Origin: Gammaproteobacteria bacterium
GTDB taxonomy: Bacteria > Pseudomonadota > Gammaproteobacteria > Pseudomonadales > Azotimanducaceae
Assembly (NCBI GenBank): GCA_030432795.1
Contig: JAUILW010000013.1
Coordinates: forward strand, 1-20,214
Length of the DNA: 20,214 nucleotides
Direction of reading: 5' to 3'
Shown here piece by piece: positions 13,710 through 20,214 of the stretch (position 1 is its first letter; each line of letters begins with the position of its first letter). Under the pieces are notes generated by a model. It had not been told where the DNA came from and made no database searches. It saw only the letters and a program-made list of their open reading frames with translations. The position numbers and the translations under genes were made by a program.

Positions 13710-14472
13710 TCTCCACGCCCACCGGACAGTGATCCGAGCCGGTCACGTGCGGCCAGATGAAAGCAGACTTCACCCGCGAGGCCGCGGAAGGTGACGCCAG
13801 CGCGTAGTCGATGCGCCAGCCGACGTTGTTCTCGCGCGCATCCCCCCACTGCCGCCACCACGTGTAGTGGCCTGGTTCGCCAGGGTGCTGCGCGCGAAAG
13901 GTATCCACCCAACCGGCGGCGAGCCAACGGTCGAACTCCGCGCGTTCTTCTGGCAGGAATCCGCTGCTCTTGTGGTTGGTTTTGGGGCGAGCCAGATCGA
14001 TTTCTGTGTGTGCGGTGTTGTAGTCGCCGAGCACATAGACCGGCCCGCGCTTGCGCATGACCTCTAGCCGGTCGAACAGTGCCCGATAGAAACCGAGCTT
14101 GTAGGCGACCCTGGAGTTGTCGCGATCCTTACCGCTGCCCTTGGGAAAGTACACCGAAGCGACGGCCATGCGGCCGAAGTGGGCAATGATCAATCGCCCT
14201 TCGGCGTCGTATTCCGGTATGCCGAGGGTGGTCTCCACGCGTGAAGCCGGAATGCGGCTGTAGATCCCCACACCGCTGTAGCCGGGTCGTTCGGCGGCCG
14301 AAAAACAGGCGTGCCATCCTTCGGGCGCACGTACCGCTTCCGGTAGCTGTGCCTCGAATGCGCGCACTTCCTGCACGCAGAGTACGTCGATGCCATTGCC
14401 GTTGAGAAACTCGGCAAATCCCTTCTTAGCACAGGCCCGAAGCCCGTTGACATTCCAGCTGACGATTCGCAT
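13693..14472 (-). CDS. xth: Exodeoxyribonuclease III / AP endonuclease
   Basis: Mg-dependent endonuclease/exonuclease/phosphatase-fold DNA repair enzyme acting at abasic sites; 259 residues. Catalytic residues are visible: N7 and N9 in SWNVNGLRA, E35 in CVQEVRA, Y108 in VYFPKGS, D150 and N152 in LGDYNTAH, D222 in GWRIDYAL, D247/H248 in TGSDHCPVGVEI. The start MRIVSWNVNGLRA and overall pattern are closer to the ExoA/NExo type than to E. coli Xth. ATG at 14472 lies nine bases after the stop of the histidine kinase gene and lacks a clear Shine-Dalgarno, so it probably depends on the upstream gene for expression. The 3' end overlaps the dtd end on the other strand by 17 bases, leaving no room for a terminator. 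Confidence 0.97.
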   Translation of the reverse strand: MRIVSWNVNGLRACAKKGFAEFLNGNGIDVLCVQEVRAFEAQLPEAVRAPEGWHACFSAAERPGYSGVGIYSRIPASRVETTLGIPEYDAEGRLIIAHFGRMAVASVYFPKGSGKDRDNSRVAYKLGFYRALFDRLEVMRKRGPVYVLGDYNTAHTEIDLARPKTNHKSSGFLPEERAEFDRWLAAGWVDTFRAQHPGEPGHYTWWRQWGDARENNVGWRIDYALASPSAASRVKSAFIWPHVTGSDHCPVGVEINAPA

Positions 14473-14481
14473 GGGCGAATC

Positions 14482-15840
14482 TTACTGCATTGCGGTGTGC
14501 GTTCGGGCTGGAACGGGGAAGTAGAGGCTGATCGCTGTACCGGTGGTATCGCTGCGCAGGTCGATGGCGCCGTTGTGGGCGCGAACGATCTGCTGGGTGA
14601 CTGCAAGCCCCATGCCGCGGCCCACGAACCGGGTGCTGAAAAAAGGCTCGAAAATGCGCGCGGGAGGATGCACGCAGATACCTTCTCCGTCGTCTTCGAC
14701 GGTAATACGTAGGTGACGTCCGCAGCTGAGTTCCCCGATCACGCAGTCAGGCGGGTGGCTCTGAAACTCGAGCACTTCGAGCTTCAGGCGAATGTCGCCG
14801 GTCTTGTCGCTGTACGCCTCAGCCGCGTTCTGCAACAGGTTCACAAGGCACTGCTCTAGTTGGATCAGATCCGCATCCACCAGCGGCACGCTGGCTGGGG
14901 CGCGGACGTCCACATGGAAGCGCAAGCCTGCGGCGTTGCGCAGGAAATCCCCGCGTGTCTGCAGCCAGGAGCCTAAGTCCACCGTCTGCGCGTTGTACGG
15001 TTGAATACTGGCGAAAGTGCGGATCTGCTCCACAAGCTGTGCTGCTCGCTTGCCGTCGGAAAGACCGCGCTCGAGCGCTTCACGCGAGGGGTGCCCTTCG
15101 GGTAGATGCAGTTTGGCCAACTCGATGTTGCCGAGGATACCCTGCAGGCGATTGTTGAAGTCGTGTGCTACACCGCCGGCCAGGGTGCCCAGGCTTTCGA
15201 GACGCTGAATCGCCTGCTGCCGTGCACCGTGGGCGAGTGTTCGCTCTGTGCGTATCCTTCGGATGCGTTCGCTGACGATGCCGATCTGCAGGGTGCCGGC
15301 GATACCGCCGTATACGAGCCAGGGTGCCCATAACACGGAGCCGTCGACGCGGCCGAGGTCATACAGCGCATCCATGGTCTGTACCCCGCACAATGCCACC
15401 ATGGCGAAGCACAGCGCCCAGTCGATGGCGTCACGGCCGCCTGGTTGTCGATCCAGGACGATACGTGCTGCGATGGCCAACACCGCCAGCTCCGCCGGCA
15501 GCACGACCAGATGGCTGATGTCGTGGTAGCCCATCACCGCCACCATGCTGCGTACCAGCGCGATGATGATGGTAGCGATGAACACCCAGGCCGGCACGCG
15601 TTGCTGTGCGTACAGATAAGCACCCGCCAACTGCAGCCCCGGGAACACACCGGTGAGCAGGCGTGCCAGCTCCAGGCGCAGAAAAGTCGGTTCCAGCGCC
15701 AACAGCAGGCCGGCGACGATGAGAAAACCCCAGGACCAGATCCACAAGTGTGGCGTTGCGCGCGCCGACTTCCAGCCCCAACTCACCAGCACAAAAAACG
15801 TGAACGCCAGCAGGAGAGCGAGCAGCACGTTCAGCTCCAT
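14482..15840 (-). CDS. Multi-pass membrane sensor histidine kinase, HPK4-type, no receiver
   Basis: 452 residues. The N-terminal 190 residues are very hydrophobic, with about seven membrane segments (near 4-21, 33-50, 62-79, 86-103, 110-127, 141-158 and 172-189) and short loops, so the input is probably within or near the membrane. A short linker leads to HisKA with H226 in AGGVAHDFNNRLQGILGN, then HATPase: N-box VNLLQNAAEAY (333-343), G1 VEDDGEGI (381-388), FEPFFSTR, G2 GRGMGLA (407-413). The HDFNN motif is typical of the HPK4 class. No PAS, HAMP or receiver domain is visible, and no response regulator is adjacent. ATG at 15840 is four bases after the tatC stop, with GGGG and TAA just upstream; the frame extends to 15936 inside tatC, without kinase features. 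Ligand and partner unknown. Confidence 0.9.
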   Translation of the reverse strand: MELNVLLALLLAFTFFVLVSWGWKSARATPHLWIWSWGFLIVAGLLLALEPTFLRLELARLLTGVFPGLQLAGAYLYAQQRVPAWVFIATIIIALVRSMVAVMGYHDISHLVVLPAELAVLAIAARIVLDRQPGGRDAIDWALCFAMVALCGVQTMDALYDLGRVDGSVLWAPWLVYGGIAGTLQIGIVSERIRRIRTERTLAHGARQQAIQRLESLGTLAGGVAHDFNNRLQGILGNIELAKLHLPEGHPSREALERGLSDGKRAAQLVEQIRTFASIQPYNAQTVDLGSWLQTRGDFLRNAAGLRFHVDVRAPASVPLVDADLIQLEQCLVNLLQNAAEAYSDKTGDIRLKLEVLEFQSHPPDCVIGELSCGRHLRITVEDDGEGICVHPPARIFEPFFSTRFVGRGMGLAVTQQIVRAHNGAIDLRSDTTGTAISLYFPVPARTHTAMQ

Positions 15841-15844
15841 TGTG

Positions 15845-16621
15845 TTACCCCGGTGCCTCGGGTTCGTTGCTGTGCCTTTCGGTGACCCGGGCGAGCCACA
15901 CGCCAAGTTCGAACAGCAGCCACATCGGCACGGCAAGCAGTATCTGCGAGATCACGTCGGGCGGTGTCAGCAGCATGCCGAGTGCGAAGCAGCCGACCAC
16001 GATATACGGGCGCTTCTGCGAGAGGCTGTCCGCGGTGGTGATACCGGACCAGATGAGCAGCAGCGTGGCGATCGGCACCTCGAAGGCGATGCCGAAGGCG
16101 AAAAACAGGCGGATCACGAAGTCGAGATAGGCGGAGATATCGGTCATCCACACCGCGTTCATTACGTTGAACTCTGCGAAAAACTGAAAAACCAGCGGAA
16201 AGACAGCGTAGTAGGCGAATGCACTGCCGGTGTAGAAAAGCAGGATGCTGCTCACCAGCAGCGGTATGGCGAACTTCTTCTCGTGCAGGTACAGGCCCGG
16301 CGCGATGAACGACCAGATCTGGTGGAGGATGAAGGGCATGGCGGCGTACAACGCCACGTACATCGACAGCATGAGCGGCGTGAAGAACGGCGAGGCGACG
16401 CCGGTGGCGATCATCTTGCCGTCCGGCTGGTAGGCCATGATCGGTGCTGCGACGAACGCATAGATCTCTTCGGCGAAAAAGAAGATGGGGAAGAAGCACA
16501 GCACCAGCAGGCCGAGGCTTTTGAGGATTCGCGCCCGCAGCTCGATGATGTGGTCCAGAAAAGGCTGCTCGTTGGTGTCTACCGCCTGGTCGTGGGCCAG
16601 GGCTTTGTCAGTCTTTTCCAT
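15845..16621 (-). CDS. tatC: Twin-arginine translocase subunit TatC
   Basis: Inner-membrane receptor of the Tat pathway, which exports folded proteins with RR signal peptides; 258 residues (E. coli 258). Six membrane helices are expected and visible as hydrophobic blocks. Conserved elements: DHIIELRARI (23-32), periplasmic region with MLSMYVALYAAMPFILHQIW, APGLYLHEKK with E114, and FAFGIAFEVP with E181, then a LTPPDVISQILLAVPMW stretch at the last helices. ATG at 16621 lies inside tatB (14-base overlap). It is followed closely by the histidine kinase gene, an unusual neighbour for tatC. Confidence 0.98.
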   Translation of the reverse strand: MEKTDKALAHDQAVDTNEQPFLDHIIELRARILKSLGLLVLCFFPIFFFAEEIYAFVAAPIMAYQPDGKMIATGVASPFFTPLMLSMYVALYAAMPFILHQIWSFIAPGLYLHEKKFAIPLLVSSILLFYTGSAFAYYAVFPLVFQFFAEFNVMNAVWMTDISAYLDFVIRLFFAFGIAFEVPIATLLLIWSGITTADSLSQKRPYIVVGCFALGMLLTPPDVISQILLAVPMWLLFELGVWLARVTERHSNEPEAPG

Positions 16622-16925
16622 TATTGGCTTCTGCCGGCGTCGGCTCGGTCTGAGCAGAGCGCGCGGCGTCGTTCACCGTACTTTTCACATCGTCCTCGAT
16701 GCGTCTCATTTCAGCCATGATGGCTTCGTTGTGCAGTTGCCTGCGCACCTCGTCCATACCGATCTCTTTTTCGATCTCGTTTTTGACGCTGGTGAACGAT
16801 CGGCGCAGGCGACCGAGCCACAAGCCGATGGTACGCAGCGTCTCCGGTAGTTTGTCCGGGCCGATTACGAGCAGCCCGATCAGGGCGATGAGAAGGAGCT
16901 CGCCCCCGCCCAGAAAGTCAAACAT
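16608..16925 (-). CDS. tatB: Twin-arginine translocase subunit TatB (short form)
   Basis: 105 residues, well below the 171 of E. coli TatB. One N-terminal membrane helix (FDFLGGGELLLIALIGLLVIGPDKLPETLRTIG), hinge glycine-proline, amphipathic helix, then a charged tail (SVKNEIEKEIGMDEVRRQL) that is short. The MFDFLGGGELLLI start with E9 and the LPETLRTIGLWLGRLRR part identify TatB rather than TatA. ATG at 16925 overlaps tatA by eight bases and the stop overlaps tatC by 14, so the three subunits are translated together. The short C-terminal tail is common outside enterics, so I see no truncation. Confidence 0.93.
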   Translation of the reverse strand: MFDFLGGGELLLIALIGLLVIGPDKLPETLRTIGLWLGRLRRSFTSVKNEIEKEIGMDEVRRQLHNEAIMAEMRRIEDDVKSTVNDAARSAQTEPTPAEANNGKD

Positions 16926-17148
16926 TCGTGTCTTGTTTCTGCTTGCTCTGTTCTTCGTTGTCGACCTTGCCCTCGATGACGTTGGGGTCGACCGGAGGGG
17001 GTGATTTGTCCTCATCGGTCACGGCTTTGCGGAACCCTTTGATGGCATTACCGATATCGGAGCCGATGGTTTTCAAACGCTTTGGACCGAAGATCACCAG
17101 CACGATGGCGAGCACGATCAGCAGTTCCCACATTCCAGGAAAACCCAT
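16918..17148 (-). CDS. tatA: Twin-arginine translocase subunit TatA
   Basis: 76 residues. Short periplasmic N terminus MGFPGMWE, a membrane helix (LLIVLAIVLVIFG) with polar E8, hinge FGPKRLKTIGSDIG, amphipathic helix (NAIKGFRKAV), then an acidic tail. TatA oligomers form the translocation pore or weakened membrane patch once TatBC binds substrate. ATG at 17148 has a strong AAGGAG about seven bases upstream. It is 48 bases after hisE; a possible promoter lies in that gap. tatB starts within its 3' end. Confidence 0.95.
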   Translation of the reverse strand: MGFPGMWELLIVLAIVLVIFGPKRLKTIGSDIGNAIKGFRKAVTDEDKSPPPVDPNVIEGKVDNEEQSKQKQDTNV

Positions 17149-17175
17149 GGCACTACTCCTTGATTCAATGACGCT

Positions 17176-17181
17176 ATTGTA
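17176..17181 (-). promoter_or_regulatory. Possible internal promoter for tatABC, embedded in a small palindrome
   Basis: On the minus strand TACAAT (5 of 6 to TATAAT) lies 27 bases before the tatA ATG and is enclosed in CGCTA-CAA-TAGCG, a 13-base palindrome (17172-17184). No good -35 at 16-18 bases (TTGAAC is only 13 bases away). It could be a promoter with an operator or simply chance. Confidence 0.25.
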
Positions 17182-17196
17182 GCGCGAACAGCCAGT

Positions 17197-17517
17197 TCAA
17201 CCTTTTCTGGAGGCTTTCTCCGTGTGGCCGCTCACACCGAAGCGATCTGCCAACGCGTTGAGCACCTTCTCCGGAGGCACACCCAGATGGACCAGGGCGA
17301 CCAGGGTGTGAAACCACAGGTCCGCCGCTTCAGAGACCAGCTCCGGCTTGCCGGGCGCATGGTCCTTGGCTGCGATGATGAACTCTGTCGCCTCCTCGCC
17401 CACTTTCTCGAGGATCTTGTTCAGCCCCTTGGCGTACAGAGAGGCCACGTACGACGACTGTGGGTCCGCATTGCGGCGATCTTCGAGTACGGCTGTGAGC
17501 TCGGCGATAACGTCCAT
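17197..17517 (-). CDS. hisE: Phosphoribosyl-ATP pyrophosphatase HisE
   Basis: Second step of histidine biosynthesis, PR-ATP to PR-AMP; 106 residues, a stand-alone MazG-like alpha-helical protein. Motif: LYAKGLNKILEKVGEEATEF (residues 27-46) with the metal-binding EExxE, followed by ELVSEAADLWFHTLVAL, the second half of the site. ATG at 17517 with AAGGA about eight bases upstream. It lies between ubiB (74 bases upstream) and tatA (48 bases downstream). In pseudomonads hisI sits just before hisE at this place; here hisI is missing. No other his gene is in the window. Confidence 0.97.
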   Translation of the reverse strand: MDVIAELTAVLEDRRNADPQSSYVASLYAKGLNKILEKVGEEATEFIIAAKDHAPGKPELVSEAADLWFHTLVALVHLGVPPEKVLNALADRFGVSGHTEKASRKG

Positions 17518-17591
17518 GGTCGTTGTCCTTCCGGGAGGGTGGTGAGTATGTCAGATCGGCGAGAGGGGCAGAACCAGGTGGCGGTCTAGGC

Positions 17592-19136
17592 TCAATCCAG
17601 TAGAGCAACGGCGATCAAAGCGCCGGCAATCCCTGCCAGAAGGAGCTGGTACCAGCGCGTGGCGGGCTTGTCTGCCTGATGCTGCAGCTCGGCTACAGAC
17701 TGCGACAGGCTTGCCTGCGCTTCCCGCAGGCGCACCAGCTCCGCCGGCAGGTCGTTGATACTTCGGACCACCTCTGGGAAGTTTTCGGCGAAACGCTGGA
17801 CCTGCGCAGCGGGACCCAGTCGCTGTACGAGCCAGCGCTCCATGAATGGCTGGGCGGTGTTCCACAGGTCGAGCTGCGGGTAGAGCGCACGACCGAGCCC
17901 CTCAATGTAGAGCAGCGTCTTCTGCAGCAACACGAGCTGAGGTTGAACCTCCATCTGGAACTGTTCGGCTGTTTGAAACAGCGTCATGAGGAAATTGCCG
18001 AAGGAGATTTCCGCCAATGGTTTGGCAAAGATCGGCTCGCACACCGTACGTATCACGTCCTCGAATGCTGCTGCATCGGTGCCCACCGGCACCCAGCCGG
18101 ACATCACGTGCAGTCGTGCCACTTCTGCGTAGTCGCGCTTGAAAAAAGCGAGCAGATTGCGCGCCAGGTACTCCTGGTCGCGGTCGGTAAGGGTGCCCAT
18201 GATCGCGCAATCAAGCGCAATGTAGCGCGGGTTGTCGGGCTCTCGAACGTCCACGTAAACGTTGCCCGGGTGCATGTCGGCGTGGAAGAAGTTGTCTTCG
18301 AAAACCTGAGTGAAGAACGTCCGCACACCGCGCTCCGCGAGAAGCGCAAGATCCACGCCACGAGCCTTGAGTTCCTCCACGTGCGATACCGGCACGCCGT
18401 AGATGCGCTCCATCACCAGAACCTGGTCGCGGCACAAGTGCTGGTACACCCGCGGGACGTACAGCAACTCCGAGTCCGCGAAGTTACCTCGCAGCCGCGC
18501 GGTATTGGCAGCTTCCGCGCGCATGTCGAGCTCGGTATGGATGGTGCGCTGGTAGTCGTCGAGCACCTCGTCGAGCCGCAGGCGACCGGCAGCCGGGTAG
18601 CGGCGCCGCAGATGAGCCGCCAACCTGCGAAACAGTTTCATGTCGGCATCTATGGCGTCCCTGAGGCCTGGGCGAACGACTTTCACCACGACATCGGCGC
18701 CATCTGGCAGCCTCGCAGCGTGCACCTGCGCGATGCTGGCGGCGGCAAGCGGTCGTTCTTCGAACGTATCAAACAGCGTTTGCAGCGGCTGGCCGAGCTC
18801 GGCCTCGATGATGCGCACCGCAGTGACTGTGGAGATGGGCGGAACGGTGTCCTGCAGCGCTGCAAGCTCCCGGGCAATGCCCTGCGGCACCACGTCCGGG
18901 CGGGTAGACAACAGCTGCCCGAGCTTGATGTACACCGGGCCGAGTTCGGTCAGCGCCGCTCGCAGACGTTCCCCATCGGAGCGGCTACCGGTGGAGACCA
19001 GGCGTAGAGGGTTGATGGCCAGGAAGAGGCGTTGCCAGCGGGGAACCCCGAGGCTGTCGAGAAGATCGCGGGTGAGCAAGGTGTCGAGGCGGTGACGGGC
19101 GGCCACGCGCGCGATCTGCCACGCCCGGTTCGACAC
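17592..19136 (-). CDS. ubiB: Ubiquinone biosynthesis atypical kinase/ATPase UbiB
   Basis: Membrane-bound ADCK/UbiB-family ATPase needed for coenzyme Q synthesis; 514 residues. KxGQ motif at 71-74 (YIKLGQLLSTRPD), A-rich loop LAAASIAQVHAA (130-141) in place of a P-loop, K152 in VVVKVVRP, MERIYGVPVS hinge (242-251), catalytic HADMHPGN (285-292), metal-binding D309 in ALDCAIMGTL. A C-terminal hydrophobic helix (YQLLLAGIAGALIAVALLD) anchors it. Where E. coli has DCGIVG this has DCAIMG, a mild change in the DFG-like motif. The start is GTG at 19136, two bases after the ubiJ stop, with CGGAA upstream. It is the third gene of ubiE-ubiJ-ubiB. Confidence 0.98.
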   Translation of the reverse strand: MSNRAWQIARVAARHRLDTLLTRDLLDSLGVPRWQRLFLAINPLRLVSTGSRSDGERLRAALTELGPVYIKLGQLLSTRPDVVPQGIARELAALQDTVPPISTVTAVRIIEAELGQPLQTLFDTFEERPLAAASIAQVHAARLPDGADVVVKVVRPGLRDAIDADMKLFRRLAAHLRRRYPAAGRLRLDEVLDDYQRTIHTELDMRAEAANTARLRGNFADSELLYVPRVYQHLCRDQVLVMERIYGVPVSHVEELKARGVDLALLAERGVRTFFTQVFEDNFFHADMHPGNVYVDVREPDNPRYIALDCAIMGTLTDRDQEYLARNLLAFFKRDYAEVARLHVMSGWVPVGTDAAAFEDVIRTVCEPIFAKPLAEISFGNFLMTLFQTAEQFQMEVQPQLVLLQKTLLYIEGLGRALYPQLDLWNTAQPFMERWLVQRLGPAAQVQRFAENFPEVVRSINDLPAELVRLREAQASLSQSVAELQHQADKPATRWYQLLLAGIAGALIAVALLD

Positions 19137-19138
19137 GA

Positions 19139-19729
19139 CTATTCCGGCGGCTGCTCGTGTTGCTGCACCCGGGCGGCGAGCCGATCGATGCGCAGGCGCA
19201 GATCGTCCAGCACGTCCAGAAGTGCGGTCGTGTCTTCCTTTGTTACGAAACGGCTCGCTGCGGTTTGCTCGAGCGCCGCGCCCACACCTTCTGCGGCGCT
19301 GCGCAGTGCCGACACCGCAAGCTCTGCCGTGCCCAACGCCGCTTGGCCGGCATCCGAAGCGAGGAGGTTGGACAGCGGCTGGGTGAGTTCCGGGTCGAAC
19401 TTCTGGATGATGGCGGCGAAGCCCATCAGCACGGAGGCATCCCCCTCCACCGAGACGCTGCCCGTCCGGCCGGGATTGGCGAGCCAGGCGATCACTTCTG
19501 GTCCCCGGCCGGTCACCAGTACGTGGGCCGGTGCATCCGAGCGCCCAGAAACATTCAGCGCGCCATCTTTCACGGTGACGTAGAACGTCATTTCAGGGGC
19601 GATGCTTTCGAGCTGCAGAATGCGGCCCTCCAGTGCCTCGAGGTGCACGTGGATGTTCCGGTCCAGCGACAAGCCGGCTTCGGCGATGTTGGTGGCCACG
19701 CGGCCGATGGCGTCTTCCAGCGCGCTCAT
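19139..19729 (-). CDS. ubiJ: Ubiquinone biosynthesis accessory factor UbiJ (SCP2 domain)
   Basis: Cytosolic lipid-binding scaffold for the Ubi complex, 196 residues (E. coli 201). The N-terminal SCP2 sterol-carrier-like domain spans about 20-115 (MTFYVTVKDGALNVSGRSDA, SVSVEGDASVLMGFAAIIQK). The C-terminal helical part is predicted to form a coiled coil (LLDVLDDLRLRIDRLAARVQ at about 168-187). ATG at 19729 overlaps the ubiE stop (ATGA), and GTG of ubiB follows two bases after its stop, so all three genes are translationally linked. Assignment rests mainly on domain type and the ubiE-ubiJ-ubiB context; sequence conservation in this family is weak. Confidence 0.93.
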   Translation of the reverse strand: MSALEDAIGRVATNIAEAGLSLDRNIHVHLEALEGRILQLESIAPEMTFYVTVKDGALNVSGRSDAPAHVLVTGRGPEVIAWLANPGRTGSVSVEGDASVLMGFAAIIQKFDPELTQPLSNLLASDAGQAALGTAELAVSALRSAAEGVGAALEQTAASRFVTKEDTTALLDVLDDLRLRIDRLAARVQQHEQPPE

Positions 19730-20214
19730 GGGCTCACCCCTTCGTGGATGGCGGCTACGCCGCCGAGGAGGTCGTGGTAGGCGACGTCGACGAACCCCGC
19801 GTCGCGCATCATCAGCGCCAGGGCCTTTTGCTTAGGATGTTTTTCGATGGATTCCACCAGGTAGCGGTAAGGTTCTGCGTCTCCCACCAGTGCTTTACCG
19901 ATGCCCGGCCATAGTGCCTGGAAACCCTTGTACAGGGAGCCGAGGGTTGCGTCGTCCGGCTTGGCGAACTCCAGTACCAGCAGCCGTCCCCCGGGTTTGA
20001 GCACCCGCGCAAGCTCTTCGAATGCGGTTTCCTTGCTGGTGAAGTTGCGCAACCCGAAGGAGATCACAGCGCAGTGAAAGCTGTTGTTCGCGAACGGCAG
20101 ACGCTCAGCGGGTGCGCGACAGAACTGCACACAGGCGACGCCATCGTCCAGCAGCCGATCACGGCCGACCTGCATCATGTCGCCGTTGAGATCGGTGAGT
20201 GCGACGAGGCCGTG
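19726..20214 (-). CDS. ubiE: Ubiquinone/menaquinone C-methyltransferase UbiE, N-terminal part outside window
   Basis: Class I SAM methyltransferase that methylates the benzoquinol (and demethylmenaquinol) ring. Only the last 162 residues are visible; the frame is open through the right window edge (E. coli 251 residues), so the ATG at 20178 is internal, not the start. Visible: the post-I acidic SAM ribose-binding residue in VALTDLN, VQFCRAPAERLPFANNSFHC, the UbiE signature ISFGLRNFTSKETA, VLKPGGRLLVLEFAKPD, and the conserved end YRYLVESIEKHP ... MMRDAGFVDVAYHDLLGGVAAIH. It overlaps ubiJ by ATGA. The glycine-rich SAM motif I is outside the window. Confidence 0.96.
   Translation of the reverse strand, partial: HGLVALTDLNGDMMQVGRDRLLDDGVACVQFCRAPAERLPFANNSFHCAVISFGLRNFTSKETAFEELARVLKPGGRLLVLEFAKPDDATLGSLYKGFQALWPGIGKALVGDAEPYRYLVESIEKHPKQKALALMMRDAGFVDVAYHDLLGGVAAIHEGVSP

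Noticed and set aside
15841..15936. 32-residue extension of the histidine kinase into tatC
   Set aside because: Cys/Arg-rich, overlaps tatC and has no membrane or kinase feature; ATG 15840 is followed directly by the first helix.
17679..19007. Open frame of 442 codons on the plus strand
   Set aside because: It is antisense to all the conserved motifs of ubiB, has no family similarity and is rich in His, Arg and Val, as expected for a shadow frame in GC-rich coding DNA.

Overview
The window is an ordinary, densely packed chromosomal segment of a GC-rich gammaproteobacterium. The evidence is the gene set and order (gpmI-envC-ctp; rhodanese-secB; glnA-ntrBC; typA; ubiE-ubiJ-ubiB-hisE-tatABC) together with strong codon bias towards G/C at third positions. 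From memory, the order typA / thiolation gene / glnA / ntrB / ntrC / trmL / secB / rhodanese / gpmI / envC / ctp resembles that around Pseudomonas PA5117-PA5134, so the left two thirds look like an ancient syntenic block. I see no tRNA, rRNA, insertion sequence, phage gene, CRISPR array or transfer junction.

Layout. 1-3516 (minus): gpmI, envC and a C-terminally truncated S41 protease (cut by the window edge), an operon with touching or overlapping genes. 3517-3653: divergent promoter region with a perfect TATAAT facing right. 3654-4540 (plus): membrane-anchored rhodanese and secB, overlapping by ATGA. 4550-8468 (minus): DUF4124 envelope protein, ntrB, ntrC and trmL. 8469-10113 (minus): glnA with a strong intrinsic terminator and a well-formed nitrogen-control region (sigma-54 -24/-12 promoter and two NtrC-type sites about three helical turns apart). 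10114-11407 (minus): a PP-loop ATPase and a TusA-like sulfur carrier, overlapping by 8 bases. 11461-13709 (plus): typA and dtd, overlapping by GTGA. 13693-20214 (minus): ubiE (partial), ubiJ, ubiB, hisE, tatA, tatB, tatC, a multi-pass sensor histidine kinase without receiver, and an ExoIII-family nuclease.

How it works together. The centre is a nitrogen-control module: NtrB and NtrC control glnA through the sigma-54 promoter, and a second sigma-54 promoter plus NtrC site in front of ntrB suggests direct autoregulation. The predicted ntrB transcript would start at the ATG itself, so it may be leaderless. The sigma-54 promoter of glnA lies inside a 9+7+9 inverted repeat, which may be an additional operator.

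The best candidate for something not well described is the PP-loop/TusA pair. It sits between typA and glnA, where pseudomonads carry thiI, yet the enzyme has a different architecture (N-terminal PP-loop, CxxC pair, C-terminal DUF814/NFACT-R-like region, no THUMP and no rhodanese domain) and is translationally coupled to its own sulfur carrier. A second candidate is the orphan histidine kinase attached to the tat operon. Both are inferences from sequence and context.
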